In this document: positions 22,702 through 30,412 of the stretch, in pieces
Position numbering within the stretch: position 1 is the stretch's first letter
How the letters are laid out: each line of letters starts with the position of its first letter
Source: TMED27 sp037969235
Lineage (GTDB): Bacteria; Pseudomonadota; Alphaproteobacteria; Micavibrionales; Micavibrionaceae
Reading direction: 5' to 3'
Assembly (NCBI GenBank): GCA_037969235.1
Contig: JBBKXA010000047.1
Location: 1 to 31,641, forward strand
Length of the DNA: 31,641 nt
Translations under genes and position numbers: made by a program
The notes under the pieces: generated by a model
What the model saw: only the letters and a program-made list of their open reading frames with translations
Told to the model about the DNA's origin: nothing
Database searches by the model: none

Positions 22702-22737
22702 ATAAAAAAAACGCCTGCTTTTTACAGCTAGGCGTTT
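22702..22737 (-). terminator. terminator of the SapC-family gene
   Basis: AAACGCCT (22709-22716) and AGGCGTTT (22730-22737) pair perfectly, with an inner GC pair, and an A run to the left (22704-22711) gives the U-tract on the - strand. It lies 32 bp after the gene ending at 22769. Confidence 0.9.
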
Positions 22738-22768
22738 GATTTTAATAATATTAATGTGGCGAATAATT

Positions 22769-23563
22769 TTAAGCCGCAGCTTCTTCATTGCCCAAACGTT
22801 CATTTAATAAATGCGTTAGACGTTGCCATTGCGCTCCTGAAAACAGATGCGCATACAAAAAGGGCAACCAGCCATTTTTACGCCATTCAAGGAAATCCTT
22901 ATCGCTCATCTCGCCAAGTTTTTTCTCATCAATGATTTTGAAACCAGAAAAATTGATACGCTTATTGCCTGCTACGTTAATTTGTGCTTCGCGATCAACC
23001 AATAAATCACTGGCGGCCAAAGCTTTAGAAAACGCCGTCGTCTGCTGCGCTGCGGCATGATATGATTTGCAAAATTCCAACGCATTATTGGACAGCTCGG
23101 TGGGTTTACCTTCCTCATCGAAAAAGCGCTGCTCGCCCTTTTTATCAATAGCATTATCGTTCATATCGATACAAAGCGTGAGTTGCTCACTATCAGGCAT
23201 TTCGGAAAAAATGAACGGATAGCGGCGTATATACGCAGGAACGTAACTATTTTCTAGCCAAGAATGGTCTTCATTTAAGAATAGATTTTCGTTATCACGC
23301 AAACCCATGATTGCCACAGGAGTTGCATTGCCATCTGGCGAAAATGCAATAGGATAGAAATGGCAGACTTGGGGCATTTCAATAAGGTTAATTGGCACTG
23401 CGTTCACACCTAAAGTAAAATCAAAGCCAATATTTTTCTTCAACGCTAAATCGCTATGTGCCTTGGCATCAAGCGGGGCAGGATTGGTGTAAAACAAGGG
23501 CATATTCGCCGCAGGCGCCGCGCCATTTTTCGCAACCTTTGAGTTATTTTTTATATCTGCCAT
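22769..23563 (-). CDS. SapC family protein
   Basis: 264 residues from the ATG at 23563 (AAGGA 9 bases upstream; an in-frame TTG at 23572 is weaker). Family signs: MPLFYTNPAPLDAKAHSDLALK, VNAVPINLIEMPQVCHFYPIAFSPDG (the FPI/YPI core), ENLFLNEDHSWLENSYVPAYIRRYPF with the YVPAYIRRYPF signature, and IDEKKLGEMSDKDFLEWRKNGWLPFLYAHLFS at the end. The family was named for an S-layer association in Campylobacter, but in Alphaproteobacteria it is a soluble protein of unknown role, often near TonB receptors. No receptor gene is adjacent here. Single gene with its own terminator. Confidence 0.93.
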   Translation of the reverse strand: MADIKNNSKVAKNGAAPAANMPLFYTNPAPLDAKAHSDLALKKNIGFDFTLGVNAVPINLIEMPQVCHFYPIAFSPDGNATPVAIMGLRDNENLFLNEDHSWLENSYVPAYIRRYPFIFSEMPDSEQLTLCIDMNDNAIDKKGEQRFFDEEGKPTELSNNALEFCKSYHAAAQQTTAFSKALAASDLLVDREAQINVAGNKRINFSGFKIIDEKKLGEMSDKDFLEWRKNGWLPFLYAHLFSGAQWQRLTHLLNERLGNEEAAA

Positions 23564-23748
23564 AGAAATCAATCCTTTTTGTTATATCCAGTAATAACCA
23601 ACACTTTATAAAAAATATACCAAGGACGCAATGGTATAAGCATGAAAATCATAATACGCATTGGCTTTTGAATGACAATTTTAACGCTTGTAAAACCCGC
23701 TCCGCAATGCGAAAAAGATCGAATGAGACAAAAAATAAGGATAGCACT

Positions 23749-25101
23749 ATGCGTATAGCAATGGTTGGGACGGGATATGTTGGCTTGGTATCGGGCACAT
23801 GTTTTGCCGAATTTGGCATTGATGTGACTTGCTTGGATAAAGACGCAGGCAAAATTGAACGCTTGAAAAAAGGCGAAATTCCCATTTTTGAACCTGGTCT
23901 TGATGATTTGGTGGAAAAGCAGGTAAAGGCTGGTCGCCTATCCTTCACGACCGACATCAAAGAAGCGATGAAAGGTGCGACAGCCGTATTTATAGCAGTC
24001 GGCACGCCGGCACGCGTTGATAATGGTCACGCCGATATGAAATATGTGTACGAAGCCGCCCGCGAAGTGGCAGAGCATATCAACGATTATACGTTGATTG
24101 TAACCAAATCCACAGTACCCGTAGGCACAGCACGTGAAATTGAGCGCATTATTGCGCAAACAAACCCTAATGCCGATTTCGATGTGTGCTCCAATCCTGA
24201 ATTTTTGCGCGAAGGCGCAGCAATCAACGATTTTATGCGCCCTGACCGCATCGTTATTGGCACCCGCAGTGAACGTGCGGTCGAAATTATGCGCGATTTA
24301 TATCGTCCGCTTTATATTAACGAAACGCCGATGGTCATCACCACGCCTGAAACTTCGGAAACCATTAAATATGCGGCGAATGCTTTCCTTGCGACCAAAA
24401 TCACTTTCATTAACGAAATCGCCGATTTATGCGAAAAAACAGGCGCGAATGTCCAAGATGTTGCGCGAGGTATAGGATTGGATGGGCGTATAGGCTCCAA
24501 ATTCCTCCATGCTGGCCCTGGCTATGGTGGCTCATGCTTCCCCAAAGATACACTGGCGCTCACGCAAATTGGCGATGTATATAACGCCCCGCAAACTATT
24601 GTAGAAAGTGTAGTCAAGGCCAACACCACGCGCCAGAAAAAAATGGCGCAGCGCATTGTAGCCGCGTGTGGCGGCGATGTTACAGACAAGCGTATAGGCG
24701 TTTTGGGCATAGCATTTAAGCCCAACACAGATGATGTGCGCGATGCGCCTTCATTGGTTATTATTGAACATTTGCAATCACAAGGCGCAAATATTGCGGC
24801 CTTTGATCCTGTGGCCATGGAAGAAGGCAAAAAAGTTTTTGACAATGTGCAATGGTGCAGCGATTCATATGAGGTCGCCCGCGATGCTGACGCGCTGGTG
24901 ATTATTACCGAATGGAACGAGTTTCGCGCATTATCCTTGGAAAAAATTGCCGACATCATGGCCAATAAATGCCTGATTGATTTGCGCAATATCTATAAAC
25001 CCAAAGACATGGTCAAACATGGTTTCCATTATGTTTCGGTCGGACGCGCGGATGTTAATCCTGCGATTAATGAAAAATCCCCGCAGGTTGCGAATGGATA
25101 A
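23749..25101 (+). CDS. ugd: UDP-glucose 6-dehydrogenase
   Basis: 450 residues from the ATG at 23749, with AAGGA 8 bases upstream (a longer in-frame opening to 23668 lacks a ribosome site and family similarity). Seen: MRIAMVGTGYVGLVSGTCFA (NAD-binding), VAVGTPA, STVPVGTA, NPEFLREGAAINDF, ETIKYAANAFLATKITFINE, the catalytic Cys263 in GPGYGGSCFPKDTLAL, and the C-terminal UDP-binding GIAFKPNTDDVRDAPS. It oxidises UDP-glucose twice to UDP-glucuronate for capsule or exopolysaccharide. The stop overlaps the next start by 8 bp, so ugd and cysQ are coupled, an unusual pairing. No glycosyltransferase is near. Confidence 0.97.
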   Translation: MRIAMVGTGYVGLVSGTCFAEFGIDVTCLDKDAGKIERLKKGEIPIFEPGLDDLVEKQVKAGRLSFTTDIKEAMKGATAVFIAVGTPARVDNGHADMKYVYEAAREVAEHINDYTLIVTKSTVPVGTAREIERIIAQTNPNADFDVCSNPEFLREGAAINDFMRPDRIVIGTRSERAVEIMRDLYRPLYINETPMVITTPETSETIKYAANAFLATKITFINEIADLCEKTGANVQDVARGIGLDGRIGSKFLHAGPGYGGSCFPKDTLALTQIGDVYNAPQTIVESVVKANTTRQKKMAQRIVAACGGDVTDKRIGVLGIAFKPNTDDVRDAPSLVIIEHLQSQGANIAAFDPVAMEEGKKVFDNVQWCSDSYEVARDADALVIITEWNEFRALSLEKIADIMANKCLIDLRNIYKPKDMVKHGFHYVSVGRADVNPAINEKSPQVANG

Positions 25102-25936
25102 AACATATCTTCCGCGCACGGAAAAGCTGCTTGCTAATCCCGAAGCGCTTTGCAATATGGTGCGCCGCATAGCCATTGAAGCCGGTGAGATCACGCTGAA
25201 ATATTTCGACGGCATAAAGGATATGGGCGTTGAGCGTAAAGCCGACAATTCACCCGTGACTTTGGCGGATCAAGAAGCGGAAATCCTTATCCAAAAGGCC
25301 CTCGCTGAATTAACGCCCGACATCCCTTTCATCGGTGAAGAACTCACCGAAGCGGGAAACGCGCCTACAACGGTTGGCGAGTCTTATTATTGGCTGGTGG
25401 ATGCGCTTGATGGAACGCGGGAGTTCATTAAAGGCAATGAGGAATATACGGTCAATATTGCGCTGATGCACAACCACAAGCCTGTGATGGGCGTTGTCTA
25501 TGCGCCTGCAAAAGGTGACCTTTACGCTGGTTTTGGCGCGGGGAGCGCGCTGCATTGGAATATGGACAGCGATAATCAAAAGAAAATCTATGTCCGCAAA
25601 GTCCCCGAAAAAGGCTTAACTATCGTTAGTAGCGCATCCCACACTAATAATCCTAAGCTTCAGCAATTCCTAGAAGGTTTTAAGGTTTGCAAAGTAGTAA
25701 GATATGGTAGCTCATTAAAAATTTGTGCGATAGCGGCGGGAAAAGCCGATATGTATCCACGTTTTGGATTAACTTGCCATTGGGATACTGCCGCCGCTCA
25801 AGCGGTTTTGGAAGCCGCTGGCGGTGTGCTTGTTGATATGCATGGCGCGCCACTGCCTTATGGGGACAATGATCATAAACGATTGAACCCCGAATTTATC
25901 GCCAGCTCATTTTCTGTTTTTGAAGTGGACGATTAA
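25094..25936 (+). CDS. cysQ: 3'(2'),5'-bisphosphate nucleotidase CysQ
   Basis: 280 residues from the ATG at 25094, inside the end of ugd; AGG sits 7 bases upstream. Inositol-monophosphatase fold: ADNSPVTLADQEAEILI, FIGEELTE (first metal Glu), VDALDGTREFIKGNEEYTVNIAL with the DxLDGT metal motif, and CHWDTAAAQAVLEAAGG with the third metal Asp. CysQ removes the 3' phosphate of PAP (or PAPS), recycling the by-product of sulfate assimilation. The stop overlaps the convergent regulator stop by 4 bp. Its partner ugd is linked by overlapping reading frames, which suggests the PAP pool and UDP-glucuronate supply share expression here. Confidence 0.95.
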   Translation: MDKTYLPRTEKLLANPEALCNMVRRIAIEAGEITLKYFDGIKDMGVERKADNSPVTLADQEAEILIQKALAELTPDIPFIGEELTEAGNAPTTVGESYYWLVDALDGTREFIKGNEEYTVNIALMHNHKPVMGVVYAPAKGDLYAGFGAGSALHWNMDSDNQKKIYVRKVPEKGLTIVSSASHTNNPKLQQFLEGFKVCKVVRYGSSLKICAIAAGKADMYPRFGLTCHWDTAAAQAVLEAAGGVLVDMHGAPLPYGDNDHKRLNPEFIASSFSVFEVDD

Positions 25937-26550
25937 AGCCATTGTAATTTCGCAATAACCCGTCCGAGTATTTCGAATTCCTCGCGCCTCAAAATTTGTG
26001 GCTGGTAGGTTTGTGTGTGTGCGGTGATTTTGATTTTCACAGGATTGGAATTGGGCACATATTCACAGTTTCTAAGCATATGACCAAATCCGTCCGATAC
26101 AATGAATGTACCGGGCGGCGTAGGGTTTTTGTCGGATAAATCCACCAAAACATGTTCATCACGTTTAAAATCAGGAGCCATCATGTGATCGCCAACGCGA
26201 AAACTTTTGATCACATCGCTGGTGCTTTGCGTGTGCTTTTGTATGATGTTGGCAGGCAGTATCCATTGTGATTGACTATTTTCAACCTCATTCGCGCTGT
26301 CGGATAAATTATGATTGCTTTTAAGCTGATCGACGACATACGATTGTGTTTGGCCTTCATGATCTCGCTTTTCTCCCGATGGCAGGCCAAAAAATTCCCG
26401 CATTTTGATATATTCAGTCGCCTTTATTTGACGTACGCCACTCAGGATTTTGCTCACCGCTGGCGGTTCTAAGCCAAGCGCCTGCGCTAACGCCGCTTTG
26501 CTTTTATCACGATGGTGCGAAAACTGTGCATGTAACCATTGAGCGTCCAT
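25933..26550 (-). CDS. XRE/S24-like repressor lacking both catalytic residues
   Basis: 205 residues. Residues 1-58 form a helix-turn-helix: HHRDKSKAALAQALGLEPPAVSKILSGVRQIKATEYIKM. After a linker, the C-terminal half (about 115-205) has the LexA/CI peptidase fold: FRVGDHMMAPDFKRDEHVLVDL, PGTFIVSDGFGHMLRNCEYVPNS and a final EEFEILGRVIAKLQWL. In active S24 proteins the nucleophile is the Ser of GDSM; here it is His (GDHM). The Lys expected in the VLKRLE-like segment appears as Arg in MLRNCE. Self-cleavage is therefore unlikely, so it should act as a non-cleavable regulator. It is divergent from the XRE gene at 26644, with an operator-like palindrome beside its start. Confidence 0.9.
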   Translation of the reverse strand: MDAQWLHAQFSHHRDKSKAALAQALGLEPPAVSKILSGVRQIKATEYIKMREFFGLPSGEKRDHEGQTQSYVVDQLKSNHNLSDSANEVENSQSQWILPANIIQKHTQSTSDVIKSFRVGDHMMAPDFKRDEHVLVDLSDKNPTPPGTFIVSDGFGHMLRNCEYVPNSNPVKIKITAHTQTYQPQILRREEFEILGRVIAKLQWL

Positions 26551-26553
26551 ACT

Positions 26554-26629
26554 TGCGATTATCGCACGTATCTAATATATTAAAATTGCCAAAATAGAAA
26601 TTATTTGATTGATGTGTGCGATAAAAGCA
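26554..26629. promoter_or_regulatory. operator-like palindrome pair between divergent regulators
   Basis: TGCGATTATCGCA at 26554-26566 is a perfect palindrome apart from its central base, 3 bp upstream of the S24-like start codon. A related copy, TGCGATAAAAGCA at 26617-26629 (3 mismatches to the first), lies 14 bp before the ATG of the XRE gene. One site near each divergent start suggests binding by one or both regulators; centre-to-centre spacing is 63 bp, six helical turns. Confidence 0.55.
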
Positions 26630-26643
26630 AATATATTACAACT

Positions 26644-26889
26644 ATGGAGTGCAAACCTTTAAAAATTAAGAAAGAGAGTGTACACACAATTCGCCTCATT
26701 GGCGGTAATATTGCTCATATGCGTAAATCGAGAGGCATTTCCCAACAAGCTATTGCAAACTTACTTGATGTCTCATTTCAACAACTACAAAAGTACGAAA
26801 ATGGCACGAATCGTATTTCTGCGGATAAGCTTCATGTGCTCAAGCTTTATTTCAAAGTGAGATATCGCGATTTTTTTATCGGGTTATAG
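26644..26889 (+). CDS. XRE family helix-turn-helix regulator
   Basis: 81 residues from the ATG at 26644; an in-frame TTG at 26605 is possible but would place an operator copy inside the gene. HTH pattern IGGNIAHMRKSRGISQQAIANLLDVSFQQLQKYENGTNRISADKL matches the alphaproteobacterial group of short XRE proteins (SQ...VSFQQxQKYExGxNRI) used as phage-like or developmental regulators. The C-terminus after the five-helix domain is short (VLKLYFKVRYRDFFIGL). No Shine-Dalgarno. Divergent from the S24-like gene and convergent with the lipoprotein gene at 26897 (7-bp gap). The target is probably the shared operator region. Confidence 0.85.
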   Translation: MECKPLKIKKESVHTIRLIGGNIAHMRKSRGISQQAIANLLDVSFQQLQKYENGTNRISADKLHVLKLYFKVRYRDFFIGL

Positions 26890-26896
26890 ATAAAAA

Positions 26897-27877
26897 TTAA
26901 TTTTTTAAATCCAGTACAATACGGTGATATGGGTTCTCCTTCGGCGGCAACGCCATTTTATCAAGTATCTGCGTGTCCTTATTCAAGCTAAATACCACGC
27001 GGCTACCTTTGTTATCATTCATGGGTTCGACCTTGTAGAGTTTCAGCAGGGCTGAAGTGCCGAAACTCTTTTCTTTGGCCGCGCTCCATATGGCATTGGG
27101 TAATTCGATCACCAGAAGATGTTCTTGATTATCCAAATCAGCAGTATACGCAGTCGCTTGATTGACATCCATCACCAAGCGTATTTTATCGCTATGTGCC
27201 CCAATTCTTAAGGCGCTGACGGTTGGACCTCCCTCCGGAGGCGTTGTATAAGACGCTGCATTGCTCGGCTCAGCCTTGGGCGGGCTGATGGGAACAACTT
27301 CGGGGGTGGAAGGTGTTGCTTCTGTATCTGTTTCTGAGATATCTAATGCCGCCTCATCTACAGCATTCTGCAATGGAATGGGCGGTGCAACATCAGTAGG
27401 TGGTGGAACGTATGATGCGGGGGCGGGCTCCCCCTGCAACAATATATCCAATTGTTGAATAAGATCCTGTATATCCGATTCCACCGCAACAAGACGGGTG
27501 ATCGCGGGTTTAAAGGATTCAAATTCTCGTTTCATATCCAAAACAGCATTTTCAATACGTTCAAAACGTTTGTTCGTATCGGAAATTTCACCTTGGAAAA
27601 GGGTGTCCACATTGACCCCTGCGGGCTGCAGGGCAGGCAGACCGTTGGGCATGAGGACTTTATCTTGCACGTTCAAATCACCTGGCCTCGTGCCGTATTG
27701 GGGCGGCATAGCCACAGGTTTAGTCACACCTTCTCCGCTCACGCCTTGGGCTGGTGGCATGGTAACAGCGGAGTTTGATGAGTTTGAACTGGAAGATGGA
27801 GCTGACAAGGGCCCGCAGCTTGTACCAAACAGTACAAACAACATGGTAAGAACAGAATATATAACTCTATTGTTCAT
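26897..27877 (-). CDS. AMIN-domain-like lipoprotein
   Basis: 326 residues. Lipoprotein signal with TSC lipobox (Cys21), then a Ser/Pro-rich linker, a coiled-coil segment (about 90-148: TNKRFERIENAVLDMKREFE, ITRLVAVESDIQDLIQQLDILL), a proline-rich spacer, and a C-terminal beta domain (about 220-326): VSALRIGAHSDKIRLVMDVNQ, LLVIELPNAIWS, KVEP, SRVVFSLN, YHRIVLDLKN. The last part has the strand pattern of AMIN domains, which tether amidases and secretins to peptidoglycan. The coiled coil suggests oligomerisation in the periplasm. It is divergent from the chaperone-usher-like locus and may be unrelated to it. No enzyme domain. Confidence 0.75.
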   Translation of the reverse strand: MNNRVIYSVLTMLFVLFGTSCGPLSAPSSSSNSSNSAVTMPPAQGVSGEGVTKPVAMPPQYGTRPGDLNVQDKVLMPNGLPALQPAGVNVDTLFQGEISDTNKRFERIENAVLDMKREFESFKPAITRLVAVESDIQDLIQQLDILLQGEPAPASYVPPPTDVAPPIPLQNAVDEAALDISETDTEATPSTPEVVPISPPKAEPSNAASYTTPPEGGPTVSALRIGAHSDKIRLVMDVNQATAYTADLDNQEHLLVIELPNAIWSAAKEKSFGTSALLKLYKVEPMNDNKGSRVVFSLNKDTQILDKMALPPKENPYHRIVLDLKN

Positions 27878-28029
27878 GAAGAACCATTGCTTCTGAAACG
27901 AAGCAGATGCCCAAAATAGTCAGCCCAAAGAAAACGCAGTAAAAATAAACAGAAGTATAAGAATTTTATACACTTTTAAGGTTACGTGGTGCGGGAATCG
28001 CCGTCAAGAAACTATTCCACTTTTATGCA

Positions 28030-28119
28030 CAAAATCATGCACATGGCCCGCTTTTTAAGCAATTCATCACAAACGTTGTTGTTGAGATGAATATTGATTA
28101 TAGTGTGGCATGATTTTTG
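28030..28119. repeat. inverted repeat around the DUF4402 promoter
   Basis: CAAAATCATGC (28030-28040) and GCATGATTTTTG (28108-28119) are inverted copies with one extra base in the second. They bracket the promoter at 28076-28104 and the second arm covers the predicted transcript start. The first arm overlaps a direct repeat ATGCAC (28025 and 28037, 12 bp apart). A regulator looping the DNA is one reading. Confidence 0.4.
28076..28104 (+). promoter_or_regulatory. sigma-70 promoter of the DUF4402/chaperone genes
   Basis: TTGTTG (28076-28081), 17-base spacer, TATAGT (28099-28104). The transcript should start near 28111, only about 10 bases before the first ATG (28121) or about 22 before the ATG at 28133, so the leader is very short and lacks a clear Shine-Dalgarno. 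Confidence 0.65.
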
Positions 28120-28120
28120 A

Positions 28121-28600
28121 ATGGCAGAAATGATGAAAAAATTGTTTACATTTTTTGTGGTGCTATGCGCTATTTTTTTGGCCGCACCATTCTCTTATGC
28201 AGCGGTTTCAGTCGAGCAACCTTTTGTATTCGGTGATTATATTGTTAAAAATAATAACGCTGTTTATGATGTTACGGTGAATACTGATGGGAGTCATTCA
28301 TATGATGGCGCTGGATTTATCGAAATCATCGACACGGCGGCGCCTGGTATTTACAATATTGATAGTCTGCCAGTTAGTACGGCTATTATATCAGTGACGG
28401 TTAGCCAGATTTCTCCGCTTACTGGCGCAAGCGGACCAAACTTTCCGTTTAGCGCGTTTCAAGAAACCCATCCGCCGACTACTGACGGATTAGGCGTCGC
28501 GAGAATTACTATTGGCGCGACAGTCAGCACTTCGGGAAGCGGGATTGCTTATATTGATGATACATATAGTGGTACGATACAAATTACGATCAACTTTTAA
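28121..28600 (+). CDS. DUF4402-type secreted protein (putative fibre subunit)
   Basis: 159 residues; the start may instead be the ATG at 28133. A Sec signal peptide (KKLFTFFVVLCAIFLAAPF, cleavage after SYA) is followed by an all-beta domain: VEQPFVFGDYIV (FG motif), YDVTVNTDGSHSYDGAGFIEI, STAIISVTVS, then TIGATVSTSGSG and a closing YSGTIQITINF strand. The pattern (early FG, late Y-x-G-x-x-x-V-x-x-x-Y/F strand) is that of DUF4402. It lies 18 bp before the PapD-like chaperone, and a second family member is at 29573, so a secreted fibre or pilus-like subunit is the likely role. Not proven. Confidence 0.78.
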   Translation: MAEMMKKLFTFFVVLCAIFLAAPFSYAAVSVEQPFVFGDYIVKNNNAVYDVTVNTDGSHSYDGAGFIEIIDTAAPGIYNIDSLPVSTAIISVTVSQISPLTGASGPNFPFSAFQETHPPTTDGLGVARITIGATVSTSGSGIAYIDDTYSGTIQITINF

Positions 28601-28618
28601 AACCATAAGGAGAGTCCT

Positions 28619-29449
28619 ATGAACTGCAAATCAAAATTGAAAACGCATATGTTGTTATTCTTGCTAAGCGTATTCATGCCTTTGCAAGCGATGGCCAATA
28701 TTACGCTATTGCCAACGCGGGTGATTTTTGGAGATCGTGATCGCTTTGCGGAAGTGACTTTGGTCAATACATCGGATAAGGCTTCAGTCTACAATATCGA
28801 TTGGCAATTTTATAAAATGCTGGAAAGCGGCCCGGGATACAAGCAAGTTGACGCATCGTTGACCGAATTTGACTTGACCAAACATATTGTATTTACGCCG
28901 CGTAAAGTAACACTTGCGCCGGGTGCTAAGCAAAAGGTGCGTATCGCATTGCGCCGCCCACCAGAAATTCCTCCCGGTGAATATCGCGCGCATTTAACAT
29001 TTTCCGATGGTGGAAGCCCTTTAGATAGCGGTGTCGGCCAGAATGATAGCAATAAAGGCCAGCAACGCGCAGGGGCGACAGTCGATGTGAAAATCGGGTT
29101 TTCCATTCCGATCATTCTTGATGTTGGTACGCCCGATGTAGCGGCGAATATCGACAGTTTAAGCTTAGAACGAGATGAAAAGGGCAATCTTATGGGCCGT
29201 ATTACTATATCGCGTTCTGGAGGGCCGTATGGCGCAATTGGACATCTTTTTATCTATAACGATAAGGATGAAGTTGTTGGCGAAGTCAGTAATGCCCATA
29301 TTTTCCCCGAAGTGAATAAACGCGAGTATGTGCTTGGGTTGGATGAGGCGAAAATGTCGGGCAGTTTGCGCGCAACTCTTAAGCGCCATGATTATAAAAC
29401 CAAGGGTGATAGCGCGATCTACACCGAGCGAGTGTTTCCTGTGCAATAA
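28619..29449 (+). CDS. PapD-like periplasmic pilus chaperone
   Basis: 276 residues with a signal peptide (MNCKSKLKTHMLLFLLSVF, cleavage after QAMA). Two immunoglobulin-like domains are apparent: NITLLPTRVIFGDRDRFAEVTLVNTSDKASVYNID (first strands with the conserved Arg and the V-x-x-x-N pattern), FTPRKVTLAPGAKQKVRIALRRPPEIPPGEYRAHLTF (G-x-x-Q-x-V-R-I motif plus GEYR), VKIGFSIPIILDVG, and a second domain from about 185. The chaperone would fold and deliver subunits to an outer-membrane usher. AGGAGA sits 7 bases before the ATG and the gene follows the DUF4402 gene by 18 bp, so they share a transcript. It is longer than classic PapD (about 240). Confidence 0.88.
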   Translation: MNCKSKLKTHMLLFLLSVFMPLQAMANITLLPTRVIFGDRDRFAEVTLVNTSDKASVYNIDWQFYKMLESGPGYKQVDASLTEFDLTKHIVFTPRKVTLAPGAKQKVRIALRRPPEIPPGEYRAHLTFSDGGSPLDSGVGQNDSNKGQQRAGATVDVKIGFSIPIILDVGTPDVAANIDSLSLERDEKGNLMGRITISRSGGPYGAIGHLFIYNDKDEVVGEVSNAHIFPEVNKREYVLGLDEAKMSGSLRATLKRHDYKTKGDSAIYTERVFPVQ

Positions 29450-29522
29450 ATTAGGGTGTAAGGAATGTGTAATTACAACAAGTTAAAGTGACGCGGCAAT
29501 CCAGTCACACAAAACTATCAAA

Positions 29523-29552
29523 CAAAAAAGGCGCTTCAAAACGAAGCGCCTT
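29523..29552 (-). terminator. terminator of the second DUF4402 gene
   Basis: AAGGCGCTTC (29528-29537) and GAAGCGCCTT (29543-29552) form a perfect 10-base stem around a 5-base loop, with an A run (29524-29529) to the left giving the U-tract on the - strand. It also separates the convergent chaperone gene. Confidence 0.92.
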
Positions 29553-29572
29553 CTTAAAATTCTTAAATCGGA

Positions 29573-30154
29573 TTAATACGTGAACGTAATAACAAATGAT
29601 GCGTTATACGTGTTATCCGGCGGTGTAGCACTTGCTGTCAAGGTGCCGCCTATATTAATAACGTTTGGCACGGCCGTTGATGCAATCACCATATTAGCGC
29701 CATCCGTACTTAAAGCTCCAGAAGCACCTGTCGTCGGATTAACCGTAACAGTTGATATCGCTAGATTACTCGCGGCAGGTAGGAATGCTGCTGCACCTGT
29801 TCTTGTCGCTGTCAAATTGGCCGCACCAGGTGTGGCAACGGATAACTGCCCTTCAGAAGCGGAAGGCGTAATATTAACGACAGTGGAAGCGGCTGTCATT
29901 GTACCACCAGTACGGGTGACAGTATTTGATGCATCATCAGTCAGTGTGAAAATGGCTGTCTCGGCACCATCAAGTTGAATGATCCATGTTCCGAAATCCA
30001 TATCGGCATCATCAGTTGTGGTGATACCACTGACGGTTGTCATCGTTGCGTTAACGGTAACGGGTTGAGCTGTGGCTAATTGAGGGGTATATGCCGCAAG
30101 TACAAGTGCTACTGCACTGGTCGCTGCAAGCGTTTTCATTGATTTGAGTTCCAT
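29573..30154 (-). CDS. DUF4402-type secreted protein, second copy
   Basis: 193 residues from the ATG at 30154 (AAGGAG 7 bases upstream). Signal peptide (MKTLAATSAVALVLAAYTP, cleavage after ATA) then a Thr/Ala/Ser-rich beta protein: DADMDFGTWIIQ (the FG motif), IFTLTDDASNTVTRTGG, VVNITPSASEG, SLA-type repeats and a closing NTYNASFVITFTY. It matches the DUF4402 pattern (FG near the start, Y-x-A-x-x-x-V-T-x-x-Y at the end) and resembles pilin subunits in composition. It lies on the opposite strand between the chaperone gene and the usher-like gene, with its own terminator, so it can be expressed independently and may be the major subunit. Confidence 0.85.
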   Translation of the reverse strand: MELKSMKTLAATSAVALVLAAYTPQLATAQPVTVNATMTTVSGITTTDDADMDFGTWIIQLDGAETAIFTLTDDASNTVTRTGGTMTAASTVVNITPSASEGQLSVATPGAANLTATRTGAAAFLPAASNLAISTVTVNPTTGASGALSTDGANMVIASTAVPNVINIGGTLTASATPPDNTYNASFVITFTY

Positions 30155-30412
30155 TAGGTTTCTCCTTCTAGGGCTCGAGTTGGTTATGAATACGCAGTGC
30201 TATAGTTTTCGTTAAAAAATTTAGACTACACTATTAATATCACATGAAAACCGTTAAATCATTATTAATTTTAACAAAAAACATTTATTAGCATTTTTTT
30301 ATGTATGCGCATCGACACTATATAAATTGTATCCACAAGTGATTCATGATTAAATAAATGAAGGCTTTTCTGCGTTTTTTCCATTTCATTTTAAATTTTT
30401 CAGGCTCGTTCT

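Noticed and set aside
23668..23748. A longer N-terminus for ugd
   Set aside because: The extra 27 residues precede the conserved MRIAMVGTGYVG start, and the good ribosome site is immediately before 23749.
26605..26643. TTG start for the XRE gene
   Set aside because: It has no ribosome site and would put an operator-like repeat within the coding region; the ATG at 26644 gives a complete HTH domain.
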